64,000 nucleotides of DNA from Sodalis ligni (GTDB lineage Bacteria > Pseudomonadota > Gammaproteobacteria > Enterobacterales > Enterobacteriaceae): assembly GCF_016865525.2 (NCBI RefSeq), contig NZ_CP075169.1:682337-746336 (forward strand), in the 5' to 3' direction. Below are positions 33,947 through 44,025 of the stretch, one piece after another (within the stretch, counting starts at the first letter, position 1; the number at the start of each line of letters is the position of its first letter). The translations under genes were made by a program, and so were the position numbers. Under the pieces are notes generated by a model. That model was not told the DNA's origin. It saw only the letters and a program-made list of their open reading frames with translations, and did no database searches.

Positions 33947-33973
33947 TTCCGCCTTCCCCGAGGGAAGCCGGAA
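33947..33973 (-). terminator. exuR terminator candidate
   Basis: A 12-bp stem with one mismatch (ttccggcttccc/gggaaggcggaa on the minus strand) begins 18 bp after the exuR stop. A moderately T-rich stretch follows. Confidence 0.55.
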
Positions 33974-33990
33974 CAACAAAATCGGCGGCG

Positions 33991-34767
33991 CTATTTTGTG
34001 CCGGTGGCGACGTTATCCAGATGAACCACTGGATTTTCGGTAAACATATACCGGTCTACGTTGAATTCGAAATCATCGGTGGTGGCATGAAACAGCATCT
34101 GCTTGGTGTTTTCCAGGTGTTGCCACATGGCCAGTTTGGCTGCGTAAGGATCCTTGCGGATTAACGCCTTGAGAATATGGTCGTGATCCTCGCACCAGCT
34201 TTCGATGGATTTATCATCGATATGTTCATGCAGCTTGCGCCAGTAAGGGTTATGCAGGCGCTGGCTCCACATTTGCTCGACGATGGTGGCCATGGCGGTA
34301 TTCTGCGTCGCCAGCGCCACCTGGACATGGAATTTCAGGTCCCACTTCGAATCGCGGAACCGGTCTTCCTGCCGGGCGTTTTCCTGGATATCCATAAGCA
34401 GCACGATATCTTGCCGGGTCACCTGGGTGGCGGCAAATTCGGCGACATTGCTTTCAATCAGCTGGCGCGCCTGCAGCAGTTCGAAAGGCCCAGGGGTAGT
34501 GAACAACACTTCGCCGCTGGGGACCAGTAGATTTTTTTGCTGGTTTGACACGACATGAATGCCCGAGCCTTTACGTACTTCAACGTAACCTTCCACCTCG
34601 AGCATGATGATGGCTTCGCGCACTACGGTGCGGCTGACATTCATTTCTTCCGAGATAAAACGTTCCGCGGGCAGTTTTTCACCAACGCGATAGACACCGG
34701 ACTCAATCCGCTTTTTCAGTTCAGCGGCCAGCTGTTGATATAATCGCCGGGTTTCTGTGAATTCCAT
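33991..34767 (-). CDS. exuR: Hexuronate regulon repressor ExuR
   Basis: ExuR is a GntR/FadR-type repressor released by galacturonate or glucuronate derivatives. The 258 residues equal E. coli. The winged helix covers about 5-75 ([21 protein letters not shown]) and the FCD domain the rest, with a probable metal/ligand His-Asp set. It lies downstream of exuT on the same strand but behind the exuT terminator, with its own operator-like site at 34857-34873. Confidence 0.97.
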   Translation of the reverse strand: MEFTETRRLYQQLAAELKKRIESGVYRVGEKLPAERFISEEMNVSRTVVREAIIMLEVEGYVEVRKGSGIHVVSNQQKNLLVPSGEVLFTTPGPFELLQARQLIESNVAEFAATQVTRQDIVLLMDIQENARQEDRFRDSKWDLKFHVQVALATQNTAMATIVEQMWSQRLHNPYWRKLHEHIDDKSIESWCEDHDHILKALIRKDPYAAKLAMWQHLENTKQMLFHATTDDFEFNVDRYMFTENPVVHLDNVATGTK

Positions 34768-34856
34768 AATGCGTGCTCTTAAAGGTAGGTAAACGTATCA
34801 TCCGCTCGCGTACAGTCCGTCGCCATATTCACTATGGAACTGACGAGAAGCCATTA

Positions 34857-34873
34857 TTTGTTATACCACTTAA
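34857..34873 (-). promoter_or_regulatory. ExuR-like operator upstream of exuR
   Basis: On the minus strand the sequence reads ttaagtggtataacaaa. It shares ggtataac with the site before uxaC and fits the UxuR/ExuR consensus as I remember it (AATTGGTATACCAATT) on one side. Its place 90 bp before exuR suggests self-control. Confidence 0.55.
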
Positions 34874-34941
34874 CCCTGTCAGCGCCTAGATGGCACTGTG
34901 TCCGTGATCGTACTTTTAACCGGTTTATTTTTCCGTTAAGG

Positions 34942-34982
34942 AAAAAAATCCCCGGCGGTGCTTTGGGCATTGGCCGGGGATA
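34942..34982 (-). terminator. exuT rho-independent terminator
   Basis: The minus-strand stem atccccggc/gccggggat is followed by seven T. It lies 60 bp past the exuT stop. Confidence 0.9.
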
Positions 34983-35041
34983 TTGCCCTTCAAAACAGGG
35001 AGTGATGCTTGCCGCGTGTTTTAGCGCGGCAAGCATGGTTA

Positions 35042-36340
35042 TTACCCGTGCGCCGGTTTAAGCGGCTCGATATTGGCAACAGGCGGCTGTACCGGGTTAT
35101 TACGCAACAGGATCCAGATAAAGAATACGGCCAGCAAATCGAACACCGACAGGATGGCGAACAGCGGGCTGAAACCAATGGTATCGGCCAATGCACCCAC
35201 CACCAGGGCGAACAGGGTACTGGCGGTCCAGGCAGCCATACCGGTCAAACCGTTGGCGGTAGCCACTTCGTTACGACCGAAGACGTCTGACGACAGGGTT
35301 ATCAACGAACCGGACAGGGACTGATGGGCAAAACCACCGATACACAGCAAGGCAATTGCCACGTAGGGGCTGGTGAAAAGACCGATAAGCCCTGGGCCAA
35401 TCATCAGGAAACCACCCAGCGTTACCACGAGTTTACGGGAAATGATCAGGTTCACGCCGAATACGCGCTGGAAGAACGGGGGCATATAACCACCCAGTAC
35501 GCAGCCGAGGTCCGCAAACAGCATCGGCATCCAGGCAAACATCGCGATTTCTTTTAGGTTAAAGCCATAGGCTTTGAACATGAACAGCGGGATCCAGGCA
35601 TTAAAGGTACCCCAGGCCGGCTCGGCCAGGAAACGCGGAATGGCGATACCCCAGAAATCACGTTTTTGAATGATCTGCCAGGCAGACATTTTTTTCGTAT
35701 TGTTAATCTGGTGCTGTGCTTCCTGACCACCAAGAATATACTCGCGCTCTTCGTCGCTGAGCTTGGTCTGGTTTTTCGGGTGTTTGTAGAAAATCAGCCA
35801 GGAAATCGCCCAGGCCAGGCTCAATGCGCCCACCAGCACGAACGCCAGCTGCCAGCTGTGGATCATGATGGCCCATACCACCAGCGGCGGAGCAATCATC
35901 CCGCCGATTGACGAACCGACGTTAAACCAGCCAACCGCGATGGAACGCTCTTTGGCGGGGAACCATTCACTGCTGGCCTTCAGGCCGGCCGGAATCATTG
36001 CCGCTTCCGCCATACCTACCGCGCCACGTGCAATGGCCAGGCCGCCCCAGCTGGTTGCCAGCGCGGTCGCCATACAGAACAGCGCCCAGACGATAGCGAA
36101 TACCGCGTAGCCAACTTTGGTACCCAGCATGTCCAGAACATATCCGGCTACTGGTTGCATGATGGTATAACAGGCGGAATAGGCCGCGATGATATACGAA
36201 TATTGCTGTGTGCTAATGTGCAGCTGCCCCATAAGGGTAGGAGCCGCTACGGCAACGGCGTTACGCGTTAGGTAACCTAGTATCGTGCCGACGGTGACCA
36301 GCGCGATCATATACCAGCGTAACCCTTTTATTTTACGCAT
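35042..36340 (-). CDS. exuT: Hexuronate transporter ExuT (MFS)
   Basis: ExuT brings galacturonate and glucuronate into the cell by proton symport. It is a 12-helix MFS protein of 432 residues, close to E. coli throughout (STQQYSYIIAAYSACYT, ASSEWFPAKERSIAVGW, LAEPAWGTFNAWIPLFMF). The ATG at 36340 has GGGAG 8 nt upstream; a GTG two codons earlier is possible but less well spaced. It is divergent from uxaCBA. Confidence 0.97.
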   Translation of the reverse strand: MRKIKGLRWYMIALVTVGTILGYLTRNAVAVAAPTLMGQLHISTQQYSYIIAAYSACYTIMQPVAGYVLDMLGTKVGYAVFAIVWALFCMATALATSWGGLAIARGAVGMAEAAMIPAGLKASSEWFPAKERSIAVGWFNVGSSIGGMIAPPLVVWAIMIHSWQLAFVLVGALSLAWAISWLIFYKHPKNQTKLSDEEREYILGGQEAQHQINNTKKMSAWQIIQKRDFWGIAIPRFLAEPAWGTFNAWIPLFMFKAYGFNLKEIAMFAWMPMLFADLGCVLGGYMPPFFQRVFGVNLIISRKLVVTLGGFLMIGPGLIGLFTSPYVAIALLCIGGFAHQSLSGSLITLSSDVFGRNEVATANGLTGMAAWTASTLFALVVGALADTIGFSPLFAILSVFDLLAVFFIWILLRNNPVQPPVANIEPLKPAHG

Positions 36341-36566
36341 TACCACTTCTCCCGATGAGTATGAACCGCCATCTCAATTTCCCAGATATGATGGGATGGC
36401 GGATACCTGAGCCAGTCCGGAGGACTCTCCCTCCGGGTGTAGTTATAGTCTGGCGGATCGTGGCTTAACCTTGCCGACAACGCCTTGCCAACGTTGTCGC
36501 CTGGCGCTGCGAATCACCACCCAAAAACTTCGGCGGAAACCCCGCACCCCGACCTGCCGGATGAGG

Positions 36567-36619
36567 CAATGACTCAAAATGCAGTCATTGCAACAAAAAT
36601 GATTGAGTCCAAACTCAAT
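36567..36619. promoter_or_regulatory. Two adjacent perfect inverted repeats in the exuT/uxaC gap
   Basis: The first is caatgact/agtcattg around 8 bases (36567-36590). The second is attgagt/actcaat around 4 bases (36602-36619). They share the tgact/tgagt core. They may be operators or hairpins in the exuT leader. They do not match the ExuR or KdgR sites that I know. Confidence 0.45.
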
Positions 36620-36811
36620 GTGGCGCTACGATAACTTGTCATACAGATTTAAAAGTTGAGAGCCATCACAAAAACCATTTTTTATTTAGGGGATAATCAT
36701 TTTGTCCCGTTAGCCGGGGCGAAAGCCCAAAGCTGACCAATAGATAGTGAGTTTTTGTTACTTTTGGCAGGAAAAGCTATAACGATTCAGGCAGAAACGT
36801 TCAAATCTGCT

Positions 36812-36829
36812 AAATTGGTATAACACCTT
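36812..36829 (+). promoter_or_regulatory. ExuR-like operator upstream of uxaC
   Basis: aaattggtataacacctt starts 68 bp before the uxaC ATG. The left half (aaattggtat) is a perfect half-site of the UxuR/ExuR palindrome as recalled. It would control uxaCBA and perhaps exuT. Confidence 0.65.
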
Positions 36830-36879
36830 CCAACAATTTAGAAACATAACTCATGAGAAATGAAGGTGAGGAGCCTGAA

Positions 36880-38289
36880 ATGTCCCAGTTTTTGACTGAA
36901 GATTTTTTACTGGATAGCGAATTTGCTCGCCGTTTGTATAACGAATATGCCGTTGATCAACCGATTTTTGACTATCATTGCCATTTGCCGCCGGAACAAA
37001 TCGCGGGAAATTACCGTTTCAAAAATCTGTATGATATCTGGTTGAAGGGTGATCATTATAAATGGCGTGCCATGCGCACCAACGGTGTGGCTGAGCGTTT
37101 TTGCACCGGCGACGCCGGCGACTGGGAAAAATTTGAAGCCTGGGCGCAAACGGTACCGCACACCATTGGTAATCCTCTTTATCATTGGACGCATTTGGAA
37201 CTGCGCCGCCCGTTCGGTATTACCGATACGCTGCTTTCCGGTGAAACCGCCCGCCAGACCTGGGATCGCTGCAACGCGCTGCTGGCGAAGGATGACTTCA
37301 CTGCCCGCGGCATCATCTCGCAGATGAACGTAAAAGTGATTTGTACCACCGACGATCCGGTGGATTCCCTGGAACATCACAGCACCATTGCGGCTGACGG
37401 CAGCTTCAAGACCAAGGTATTGCCGGCCTGGCGTCCGGATAAAGCGTTTAATATCGAGGCGGCGGGTTTCAACGATTATCTGAAACGCTTGGAAGAAGTC
37501 TCTGACACCGCCATCAGCGGATTCGGCGCGTTCCGCACCGCGTTGACCAAACGCCTGGATCACTTTGCCGCCCACGGCTGCAAACTGTCCGACCATGCGC
37601 TGGACGTCGTGGTTTACGGCGAAGCGGATGAAAATACCCTTAACGGCATATTGAGCCGTCGCCTGAGCGGCACCTTGCCGACCCAGGAAGAAATTGCCCA
37701 ATTCAAGACTGCCGTACTGGTATTCCTTGGCGGCGAATATGCCCGCCGCGGATGGGTGCAGCAATACCATATCGGCGCGCTGCGCAACAATAACAGCCGT
37801 TTGTTCAAACAGCTCGGGCCGGATGTCGGTTTCGATTCCACCAACGACCAGCCGGTGGCCATGGCGCTGTCCCGCTTACTGGATGCCCAGGCTAAAGAGA
37901 ATGCGCTGCCGAAGACCATTATTTATTGCCTGAACCCGTCGGATAATGAAGTTATCGGCACCATGATCGGCAATTTCCAGGGCGAAGGTATGCCCGGCAA
38001 AATGCAGTTCGGTTCCGGCTGGTGGTTTAACGATCAGAAAGACGGCATGCAGCGTCAGATGACCCAGTTGGCAACCCTTGGTTTGCTGAGCCGCTTCGTA
38101 GGCATGCTCACCGATAGCCGCAGTTTCCTGTCTTACACCCGTCATGAGTATTTCCGTCGCATTCTGTGCCGGATGATCGGCCATTGGGTACAGGATGGCG
38201 AAGCGCCTGCGGATATCAAGCTGCTGGGTGACATGGTGAAAAACATTTGTTTCGATAATGCGAAAAACTACTTTGACGTAGGGCTTTGA
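36880..38289 (+). CDS. uxaC: Uronate (glucuronate/galacturonate) isomerase
   Basis: UxaC turns D-galacturonate into D-tagaturonate and D-glucuronate into D-fructuronate. The 469 residues start after GAGGAG and align with E. coli. The amidohydrolase-like metal motif DYHCHLPP (H33, H35) and the [18 protein letters not shown] region are intact. An in-frame ATG nine codons upstream is less well placed. It is the first gene of uxaCBA, with an ExuR-like operator upstream. Confidence 0.97.
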   Translation: MSQFLTEDFLLDSEFARRLYNEYAVDQPIFDYHCHLPPEQIAGNYRFKNLYDIWLKGDHYKWRAMRTNGVAERFCTGDAGDWEKFEAWAQTVPHTIGNPLYHWTHLELRRPFGITDTLLSGETARQTWDRCNALLAKDDFTARGIISQMNVKVICTTDDPVDSLEHHSTIAADGSFKTKVLPAWRPDKAFNIEAAGFNDYLKRLEEVSDTAISGFGAFRTALTKRLDHFAAHGCKLSDHALDVVVYGEADENTLNGILSRRLSGTLPTQEEIAQFKTAVLVFLGGEYARRGWVQQYHIGALRNNNSRLFKQLGPDVGFDSTNDQPVAMALSRLLDAQAKENALPKTIIYCLNPSDNEVIGTMIGNFQGEGMPGKMQFGSGWWFNDQKDGMQRQMTQLATLGLLSRFVGMLTDSRSFLSYTRHEYFRRILCRMIGHWVQDGEAPADIKLLGDMVKNICFDNAKNYFDVGL

Positions 38290-38296
38290 TAACTAT

Positions 38297-38316
38297 GGCA
38301 GGCCAGACGGCCTGCC
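38297..38316 (+). other. Hairpin between uxaC and uxaB
   Basis: A perfect 8-bp stem (ggcaggcc/ggcctgcc) with a 4-nt loop begins 8 bp after uxaC. It is followed by only a few T. It may stabilise the uxaC message or reduce downstream expression. Confidence 0.55.
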
Positions 38317-38380
38317 TGGTTTCAGCGATCAAGCGATTTTTTATTGCCCGACAGCGGGTAATTTTTAAGGTAAATACAGA

Positions 38381-39832
38381 ATGAAAACGTTAAACCGTCA
38401 AAACTTCCCGGGTCGTCAATATACGGATCGCGTGATCCAATTCGGCGAAGGAAATTTTCTGCGTGCTTTTGTCGACTGGCAGCTTGATTTGCTCAATGAG
38501 CATACCGACCTCGATGCCGGGGTTGTGATCGTTCGTCCCATCAATTCCGATTTTCCGCCGTCGCTGGATACCCAGGACGGTCTATATACCACCATTATCC
38601 GCGGCCTGAACGAACAGGGCGAAGCGGTGCGTGAGCCGCGCCTCATCCGTTCGGTGAACCGGGAAATCAATATCTACAAGCAGTTTGACGAGTATTTAGC
38701 GCTGGCCCATGACGCCAATATTCGTTTTGTCTTCTCCAATACCACCGAAGCCGGCATCAGCTACGTTGCCGACGATAAACTCACCGATACGCCGCCCGCC
38801 AGCTATCCGGCCAAATTAACCCGCCTGCTTTATGAACGCTTCAGCCATTTTGACGGCGCTGCGGATAAAGGCTGGGTATTGCTGCCGTGCGAACTCATCG
38901 ATTATAACGGCAAGGCTCTGAAAGAGCTGGTATTGCGTTACGCGCAGCAGTGGGCGTTGCCGGCGCAATTCACCACCTGGCTGAACGAACACAATACCTT
39001 CTGTTCGACGCTGGTGGATCGCATCGTTACCGGGCACCCCCGCGGTGAAGTTGATGCGTTGCAGGCGGAGCTGGGCTATCAAGATACCTTCCTCGATACC
39101 GCCGAATATTTTTACCTGTTTGTTATCCAGGGACCGCAGTGGCTGGCGAAAGAACTGCGCCTGGACAAGCTTGAACTGAACGTCCGCATCGTCGACGACA
39201 TCAAACCCTATAAAGAACGTAAAGTGGCTATTCTCAACGGCGCCCATACCGCGCTGGTGCCGGTGGCGTTCCTGTCCGGGCTCAATACCGTCGGCGAGGC
39301 CATGAACGACAAACTGATAAGCGGTTATGTGGAAAAAACCATTGCCGAAGATATTGTACCGGTACTGGACCTGCCCCACGACGAACTGACGTCGTTTGCC
39401 CAGGCGGTATTGAGCCGTTTCCGCAATCCCTTTATCCAGCATCAATTATTATCCATTGCGCTCAACGGGATGACAAAATTCCGCACCCGTATCCTGCCGC
39501 AATTGTTGACCTACCGTGAACAACACGGCGAGCTGCCTGCCCGGCTCACTTTTGCCTTGGCCGCGCTGATTGCGTTTTATCGCGGCGAACGCGATGGCGA
39601 AAGTTATCCGTTGCAGGACGATGATAAATGGCTCACCCGTTACAAATCGCTTTGGAGCGGTGTGAACAGTGGTGAAATCGCGTTAAGCACATTAGTGAAT
39701 GACGTACTCGGTGATACCGGGCATTGGGAGCAGGATCTGCTCAAGGTTCCCGGTCTGGCGGAACAGGTGGAACAGCAGTTGCAGGCCATTCTAGACAATG
39801 GCATGCGCGCTGCGGTTACCGCCTACAGCTAA
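38381..39832 (+). CDS. uxaB: Tagaturonate reductase (altronate oxidoreductase)
   Basis: UxaB reduces D-tagaturonate to D-altronate with NADH. The 483 residues equal E. coli in length and belong to the mannitol dehydrogenase family. The N-terminal part has the nucleotide-binding [14 protein letters not shown] and the middle the active-site stretch [18 protein letters not shown] with the catalytic Lys. It is the second gene of uxaCBA, 91 bp after uxaC and 18 bp before uxaA. Confidence 0.97.
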   Translation: MKTLNRQNFPGRQYTDRVIQFGEGNFLRAFVDWQLDLLNEHTDLDAGVVIVRPINSDFPPSLDTQDGLYTTIIRGLNEQGEAVREPRLIRSVNREINIYKQFDEYLALAHDANIRFVFSNTTEAGISYVADDKLTDTPPASYPAKLTRLLYERFSHFDGAADKGWVLLPCELIDYNGKALKELVLRYAQQWALPAQFTTWLNEHNTFCSTLVDRIVTGHPRGEVDALQAELGYQDTFLDTAEYFYLFVIQGPQWLAKELRLDKLELNVRIVDDIKPYKERKVAILNGAHTALVPVAFLSGLNTVGEAMNDKLISGYVEKTIAEDIVPVLDLPHDELTSFAQAVLSRFRNPFIQHQLLSIALNGMTKFRTRILPQLLTYREQHGELPARLTFALAALIAFYRGERDGESYPLQDDDKWLTRYKSLWSGVNSGEIALSTLVNDVLGDTGHWEQDLLKVPGLAEQVEQQLQAILDNGMRAAVTAYS

Positions 39833-39850
39833 ACGCATAAAGGTTATTTC

Positions 39851-41338
39851 ATGCAAATTATTAAAATACATCCATTGGACAATGTGGCGGTCGCCCTGCA
39901 AGACCTCGACGCAAATGACACGGTGGATATAGACGGCGTGACCATCACGCTGCCGCAACCCATCGCTCGGGGGCATAAGTTTGCCCTGGCGCCTATCGGC
40001 GAAGGAGAGATGATTGTCAAGTATGGCCTGCCCATCGGCCATGCCCTCAGTAACATCGCTCCGGGTCAGCATATTCATTCCCAGAACGCCAAGACCAATC
40101 TTAGCGATCTGGATGAATATCAATACCAGCCGGCGTTCCGGACCCTGCCGGCGCAAATGCCGGATCGCGAGATCCAGATTTATCGGCGCAAAAACGGCCT
40201 GGTGGGGATCCGTAATGAACTGTGGATCCTGCCTACCGTCGGCTGCGTTAACGGCATCGCCAAGCAAATCCAGCAGCGTTTCCTTAAAGAGACGTTTGGG
40301 GCGGAGGATATCGACGGCGTGCATCTGTTCACGCACCCGTTCGGCTGCTCGCAATTGGGGCAGGATCATGAAAACACCCGCACCATGTTGCAGAACATGG
40401 TACGCCATCCCAATGCCGGCGCAGTGCTGGTAATTGGTTTGGGCTGTGAAAACAATCAGGTGGATGTCTTTCGTAAAACCCTGGGTGAATACGATCCCGA
40501 CCGCGTAACCTTTATGGTCTGCCAGCAGCAGGATGATGAAGTGGAAGCGGGGCTGGAATGCCTGCGCGCCTTGTATCTGGCCATGCGTGAAGACAAGCGC
40601 CAGCCGGGCAAACTCAGTGAACTGAAGTTTGGTTTGGAATGCGGCGGCTCCGACGGGCTGTCCGGTATTACCGCCAACCCGCTGCTGGGCCGTTTTTCAG
40701 ATTATGTTATCGCCAATGGCGGCACATCGGTACTGACGGAAGTGCCTGAAATGTTCGGCGCCGAACGGATCCTGATGAGCCGTTGCCGCGACGAAGAGAC
40801 CTTCACCAAAACCGTCAACATGGTCAATGATTTCAAAAGATACTTCATGGCCCATGAGCAGCCGATTTATGAAAATCCCTCGCCGGGGAACAAGGCGGGC
40901 GGCATCACCACCCTGGAGGAGAAATCCCTGGGATGTACGCAAAAAGCCGGTCAAAGCAAGGTCATGGATGTGTTGAAGTATGGCGAACGTCTGCATGTGC
41001 CGGGGCTTAACCTGCTGAGCGCGCCGGGCAACGATGCGGTGGCCACCAGTGCGCTGGCGGGCGCCGGGTGCCATATGGTGCTGTTCAGTACCGGTCGCGG
41101 TACGCCTTACGGCGGTTTTGTGCCGACGGTGAAATTGGCCACCAACAGCGAACTGGCGAATAAAAAGCCGCATTGGATTGATTTCGACGCCGGCAGGCTT
41201 ATCCACGGTATGTCCATGGAAGAAGTGCTGGGGCAATTTATCGATTTGATCGCGGAAATCGCCAGCGGCAAACATACGCGTAATGAAGTTAATGACTTTC
41301 GCGAACTGGCTATTTTCAAAAGCGGCGTAACATTGTAA
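39851..41338 (+). CDS. uxaA: Altronate dehydratase
   Basis: UxaA dehydrates D-altronate to 2-keto-3-deoxygluconate, which the KDG kinase/aldolase pathway then uses. The 495 residues show the N-terminal SAF-like domain (about 1-90) and the large catalytic domain with conserved Cys/His (FGCSQLGQDHENTR, GLGCENNQ, LECGGSDGLSGITANP). It is the last gene of uxaCBA and is followed by a strong terminator. Confidence 0.97.
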   Translation: MQIIKIHPLDNVAVALQDLDANDTVDIDGVTITLPQPIARGHKFALAPIGEGEMIVKYGLPIGHALSNIAPGQHIHSQNAKTNLSDLDEYQYQPAFRTLPAQMPDREIQIYRRKNGLVGIRNELWILPTVGCVNGIAKQIQQRFLKETFGAEDIDGVHLFTHPFGCSQLGQDHENTRTMLQNMVRHPNAGAVLVIGLGCENNQVDVFRKTLGEYDPDRVTFMVCQQQDDEVEAGLECLRALYLAMREDKRQPGKLSELKFGLECGGSDGLSGITANPLLGRFSDYVIANGGTSVLTEVPEMFGAERILMSRCRDEETFTKTVNMVNDFKRYFMAHEQPIYENPSPGNKAGGITTLEEKSLGCTQKAGQSKVMDVLKYGERLHVPGLNLLSAPGNDAVATSALAGAGCHMVLFSTGRGTPYGGFVPTVKLATNSELANKKPHWIDFDAGRLIHGMSMEEVLGQFIDLIAEIASGKHTRNEVNDFRELAIFKSGVTL

Positions 41339-41363
41339 TTAACCGCTCTTGGCCTTAGTATAG

Positions 41364-41399
41364 AAACGGTGTTTCAATTTTGAAGCACCGTTTGTTTTT
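41364..41399 (+). terminator. uxaCBA terminator
   Basis: The stem aaacggtgtttc/gaagcaccgttt (one mismatch) with a short A/T loop is followed by gttttta. It ends the operon 26 bp after the uxaA stop. Confidence 0.88.
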
Positions 41400-41442
41400 A
41401 TGTGCCATACAGTTTTGCGTCATTTAATAGGAACGCCGTACC

Positions 41443-41985
41443 ATGAGCCTTTACTGGATCGCCCAAGCAGTGGGGGGATTGGCTTTTATCGTCGGCATCA
41501 CCATGTTTATCAAGCGTGATGACCGCAAATTCAAACTGCAGCTTTCTTTATACAGCGCCATTATCGGTTGCCACTTCTTTTTAATGGGCGCCAACGCCGC
41601 GGGCGCGAGCGCGGAGCTTAATGCGCTGCGCACCCTGATAGCCACCCGCACCCGCAGTATCATGGTGATGTTTGTCTTTATCATCCTGACCACGGCGCTG
41701 GGCCTTGGCGAAGTGAAGCACTGGGTCGAACTGTTGCCGGTTACCGGCACGGTAGCCAGCACCTGGGCGCTGTTCCGTACCCGCGGACTTACCACCCGTT
41801 GCATTATGTGGTGCTCCACCGCCGGCTGGGTGACCCATAATCTGTGGCTGGGTTCCATTGGCGGTTCGTTGACCGAGGGCAGTTTTCTTATCGTCAACGG
41901 CATTGCCATCATCCGTTTTCGCCGTATGCAGCTGCGTGGCATCGACCCGTTCAAGGACGAGACCACGGCGGTCAGCACCCGATAG
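41443..41985 (+). CDS. ygjV: Inner-membrane protein YgjV
   Basis: A 180-residue YgjV-family (Imp-YgjV) protein with about five membrane helices. Matches to E. coli include YWIAQAVGGLAFIVGIT, GASAELNALRTLIATRTRS and EGSFLIVNG. The biochemical role is unknown. AGGAA about 10 nt upstream supports the start. It follows uxaA and converges on alx, as in E. coli. Confidence 0.92.
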   Translation: MSLYWIAQAVGGLAFIVGITMFIKRDDRKFKLQLSLYSAIIGCHFFLMGANAAGASAELNALRTLIATRTRSIMVMFVFIILTTALGLGEVKHWVELLPVTGTVASTWALFRTRGLTTRCIMWCSTAGWVTHNLWLGSIGGSLTEGSFLIVNGIAIIRFRRMQLRGIDPFKDETTAVSTR

Positions 41986-41993
41986 TCTTGCCG

Positions 41994-42010
41994 ATGCCTG
42001 ACCCAGGCAT
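41994..42010. terminator. Convergent ygjV/alx hairpin
   Basis: A perfect 7-bp stem (atgcctg/caggcat) with a 3-nt loop lies between the two converging stop codons. Confidence 0.55.
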
Positions 42011-42963
42011 TACTGGTTACCGCGCGTATCCCGGCGATGATTGATCCAGGCGTTGATTATCAGCGTGCCGGCTAATATCGCCGCCACCGCGCCCAGCGAA
42101 ACGGAAATCGGGATATGGATAAAATCCACTATCATCATTTTCACGCCGATAAAAACCAGGATCACCGCCAGCCCGTATTTCAATAGCGAGAAGCGTTCGG
42201 CAACCCCGGCCAGCATAAAATACATAGCGCGCAGGCCGAGGATGGCAAACAGATTGGATGTCAGGACGATAAAGGGATCTGTGGTCACGGCAAAAATGGC
42301 CGGGATGCTATCGACGGCGAATATCACGTCGCTGAATTCCACCAGTATCAGCACCAGCAACAGGGGAGTGGCAAACAGCAGGCCGTTGCGCCGGATAAAA
42401 AAGCGCTCTCCCTGCAATTGATCGGTCATGCGTAAATGCCCGCGCAGCCAGCGGACCAATGGTTTTTCACCCAATACGGCGTCGTTCTCTTTTGAGAAGG
42501 CCATCTTGATGCCGGTCAGCAGTAAAAACGCGCCGAACAGATAGAGCAGCCACTGGAATTGCGTCACCAGCCAACTGCCGCCGAAAATCATCAGAGTACG
42601 CAGCACGATGGCTCCCAGTACTCCGTAAATCAATACCCGGCGCTGCATCTGGGTCGGGATGGCAAAATAACCGAACAGCATCAGCCAGACAAACACGTTG
42701 TCCACCGCCAGGGCTTTCTCTATAAGGTAGCCGGTGAGAAAAGCCAGCGCTTGGGTGTCGGCGACGGCCCGCCCTTGGGTGTCGGAGAGATGCCACCATA
42801 AGGCGGCGTTGAACAGCAGGGACAGCGAAACCCAGACCACCGACCACCAGGCGGCGCGTTTGAGCGTCATGGTGCGGCCCTGGAGCAACAGATCCACGGC
42901 CAGCATAATCACCACCACCAGGATAAAACCGCCCCAGAGCAGAGGCGTGCCAACGGTATTCAT
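42010..42963 (-). CDS. alx: TerC-family manganese-linked membrane protein Alx
   Basis: Alx is a TerC-family inner-membrane protein induced at high pH and by manganese; it is thought to export Mn(II). The 317 residues have about eight helices with acidic residues within them ([31 protein letters not shown]), the TerC signature. AAGGAAA precedes the ATG. The leader carries a yybP-ykoY-type riboswitch, which settles the identification. Confidence 0.96.
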   Translation of the reverse strand: MNTVGTPLLWGGFILVVVIMLAVDLLLQGRTMTLKRAAWWSVVWVSLSLLFNAALWWHLSDTQGRAVADTQALAFLTGYLIEKALAVDNVFVWLMLFGYFAIPTQMQRRVLIYGVLGAIVLRTLMIFGGSWLVTQFQWLLYLFGAFLLLTGIKMAFSKENDAVLGEKPLVRWLRGHLRMTDQLQGERFFIRRNGLLFATPLLLVLILVEFSDVIFAVDSIPAIFAVTTDPFIVLTSNLFAILGLRAMYFMLAGVAERFSLLKYGLAVILVFIGVKMMIVDFIHIPISVSLGAVAAILAGTLIINAWINHRRDTRGNQ

Positions 42964-42979
42964 ATGCGATTTCCTTCAT

Positions 42980-43017
42980 AAAAAAAAACGGCTAACCGCG
43001 GAAGGCGTCAGCCGTTT
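42980..43017 (-). terminator. Terminator-like hairpin of the alx leader
   Basis: On the minus strand aaaacggctgacgcc pairs with ggttagccgttt and is followed by nine T, just before the alx Shine-Dalgarno. It is the expression platform of the riboswitch. Confidence 0.8.
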
Positions 43018-43040
43018 TCCCCATTCCGGGCTGTAAACGA

Positions 43041-43165
43041 ACCTTGCCTTCCGGCAAGGTCTCACTTACAACGCAGATGAATTTTTCTATTCTGGTTGCC
43101 CGGTAGCCGGATGCGCAAGCATCGTAATGACGGCAAACCGACGAAGAAGTTACTCCCCTTTGCTA
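43041..43165 (-). promoter_or_regulatory. yybP-ykoY (Mn2+/pH) riboswitch aptamer, alx leader
   Basis: The minus strand contains aaaggggagtaacttc and, about 90 nt on, gtgagaccttgccggaagg followed by caaggt. These are the two conserved blocks of the yybP-ykoY aptamer as in the E. coli alx PRE element. Ligand Mn2+ and alkaline pH raise alx expression in E. coli. Confidence 0.9.
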
Positions 43166-43170
43166 CGGGA

Positions 43171-43199
43171 ACAATAATGTAAAAATTTGCGACAGTCAA
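43171..43199 (-). promoter_or_regulatory. Probable alx promoter
   Basis: On the minus strand TTGACT (43194-43199) and TATTGT (43171-43176) are 17 bp apart, just before the aptamer. The E. coli alx leader begins at the matching place. Confidence 0.6.
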
Positions 43200-43290
43200 C
43201 TTGCCCGCCGCCATCGCGCTTTTCGCCGTCAGCTTCCGCTGCACGCCGGCTGTTTAAACCGCGAGGCTCGGGTTAAAGCGCGGCAAAGGG

Positions 43291-44025
43291 TCACGACCCT
43301 TTGCGTAAAATATAGCGGTTAACAAATGTCGCCATCAGATCCCGGCTTTGCGGCGTACCGCTAATACCGGTGCCCACCCGTGCCAGCTCCAGCTCCCGTT
43401 CCGGCTGTTCCTCCGTCATGGACCGCAGAAAGCCGTGCATGACTTCAGCGGTGAATTCCGGATGGAACTGCACGGTTATCGTATTTTCGCCATAGCGCAG
43501 GATCTGATGGGGATCTCGCTGGGAACGGGCCAATACCACCGCCTCCGGCGGAGGGGTCAGCACGGTTTGTGAATGGATAAGGTTCACCGGGAAGCCCTGC
43601 GTCAACGATGCCAGCAAGGGATCTTGCCCAGCCGCCGGCAACAGTTCGATATCCAAGGTGCCCAGCTCCATGCCGCCGGGATGATAGTCCACCTCGCCGC
43701 CCATGGCGTAGGCCAGCAGCTGATGTCCATAACATACCCCGAAAATCGGCACGCGTTCCGCCATGGCCTGGCGCAGCCAGCCGGCGGCGAATTCACTCCA
43801 GGGCAAGCGGTCGGTCACCATGGCCGATGAACCGGTAATCAACACACCGCCATAGGCGCCGGGCTCCTGCGGCCGTTCACCCGACGGCAAATGCACCACC
43901 GCCGCCTGTTCCGGCCGCAGACCCGCGGCGGCGAGAAACATACGGTCATAGTTACCGTTAGCCTGGCTGACCTCCTCGGGGGCATCGCCGGTTTGCAGAA
44001 TCAATACCGGTAGGGACCGCGCCAT
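43291..44025 (-). CDS. Class I glutamine amidotransferase-like protein
   Basis: A 244-residue stand-alone amidotransferase domain related to GMP synthase GATase and YfeJ. The triad is complete: nucleophile Cys98 (GVCYGHQLL), His188 and Glu190 (VQFHPEF). No synthase partner is fused or adjacent, so the ammonia acceptor is unknown; a gamma-glutamyl hydrolase role is possible. Its ATG overlaps the ygjR stop by one base (TAATG), so it is coupled to ygjR. Confidence 0.88.
   Translation of the reverse strand: MARSLPVLILQTGDAPEEVSQANGNYDRMFLAAAGLRPEQAAVVHLPSGERPQEPGAYGGVLITGSSAMVTDRLPWSEFAAGWLRQAMAERVPIFGVCYGHQLLAYAMGGEVDYHPGGMELGTLDIELLPAAGQDPLLASLTQGFPVNLIHSQTVLTPPPEAVVLARSQRDPHQILRYGENTITVQFHPEFTAEVMHGFLRSMTEEQPERELELARVGTGISGTPQSRDLMATFVNRYILRKGS

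Noticed and set aside
42467..42979. 170-codon frame starting 16 bp before alx
   Set aside because: It runs out of frame through alx. The start lies in the alx ribosome-binding segment and has no family match.
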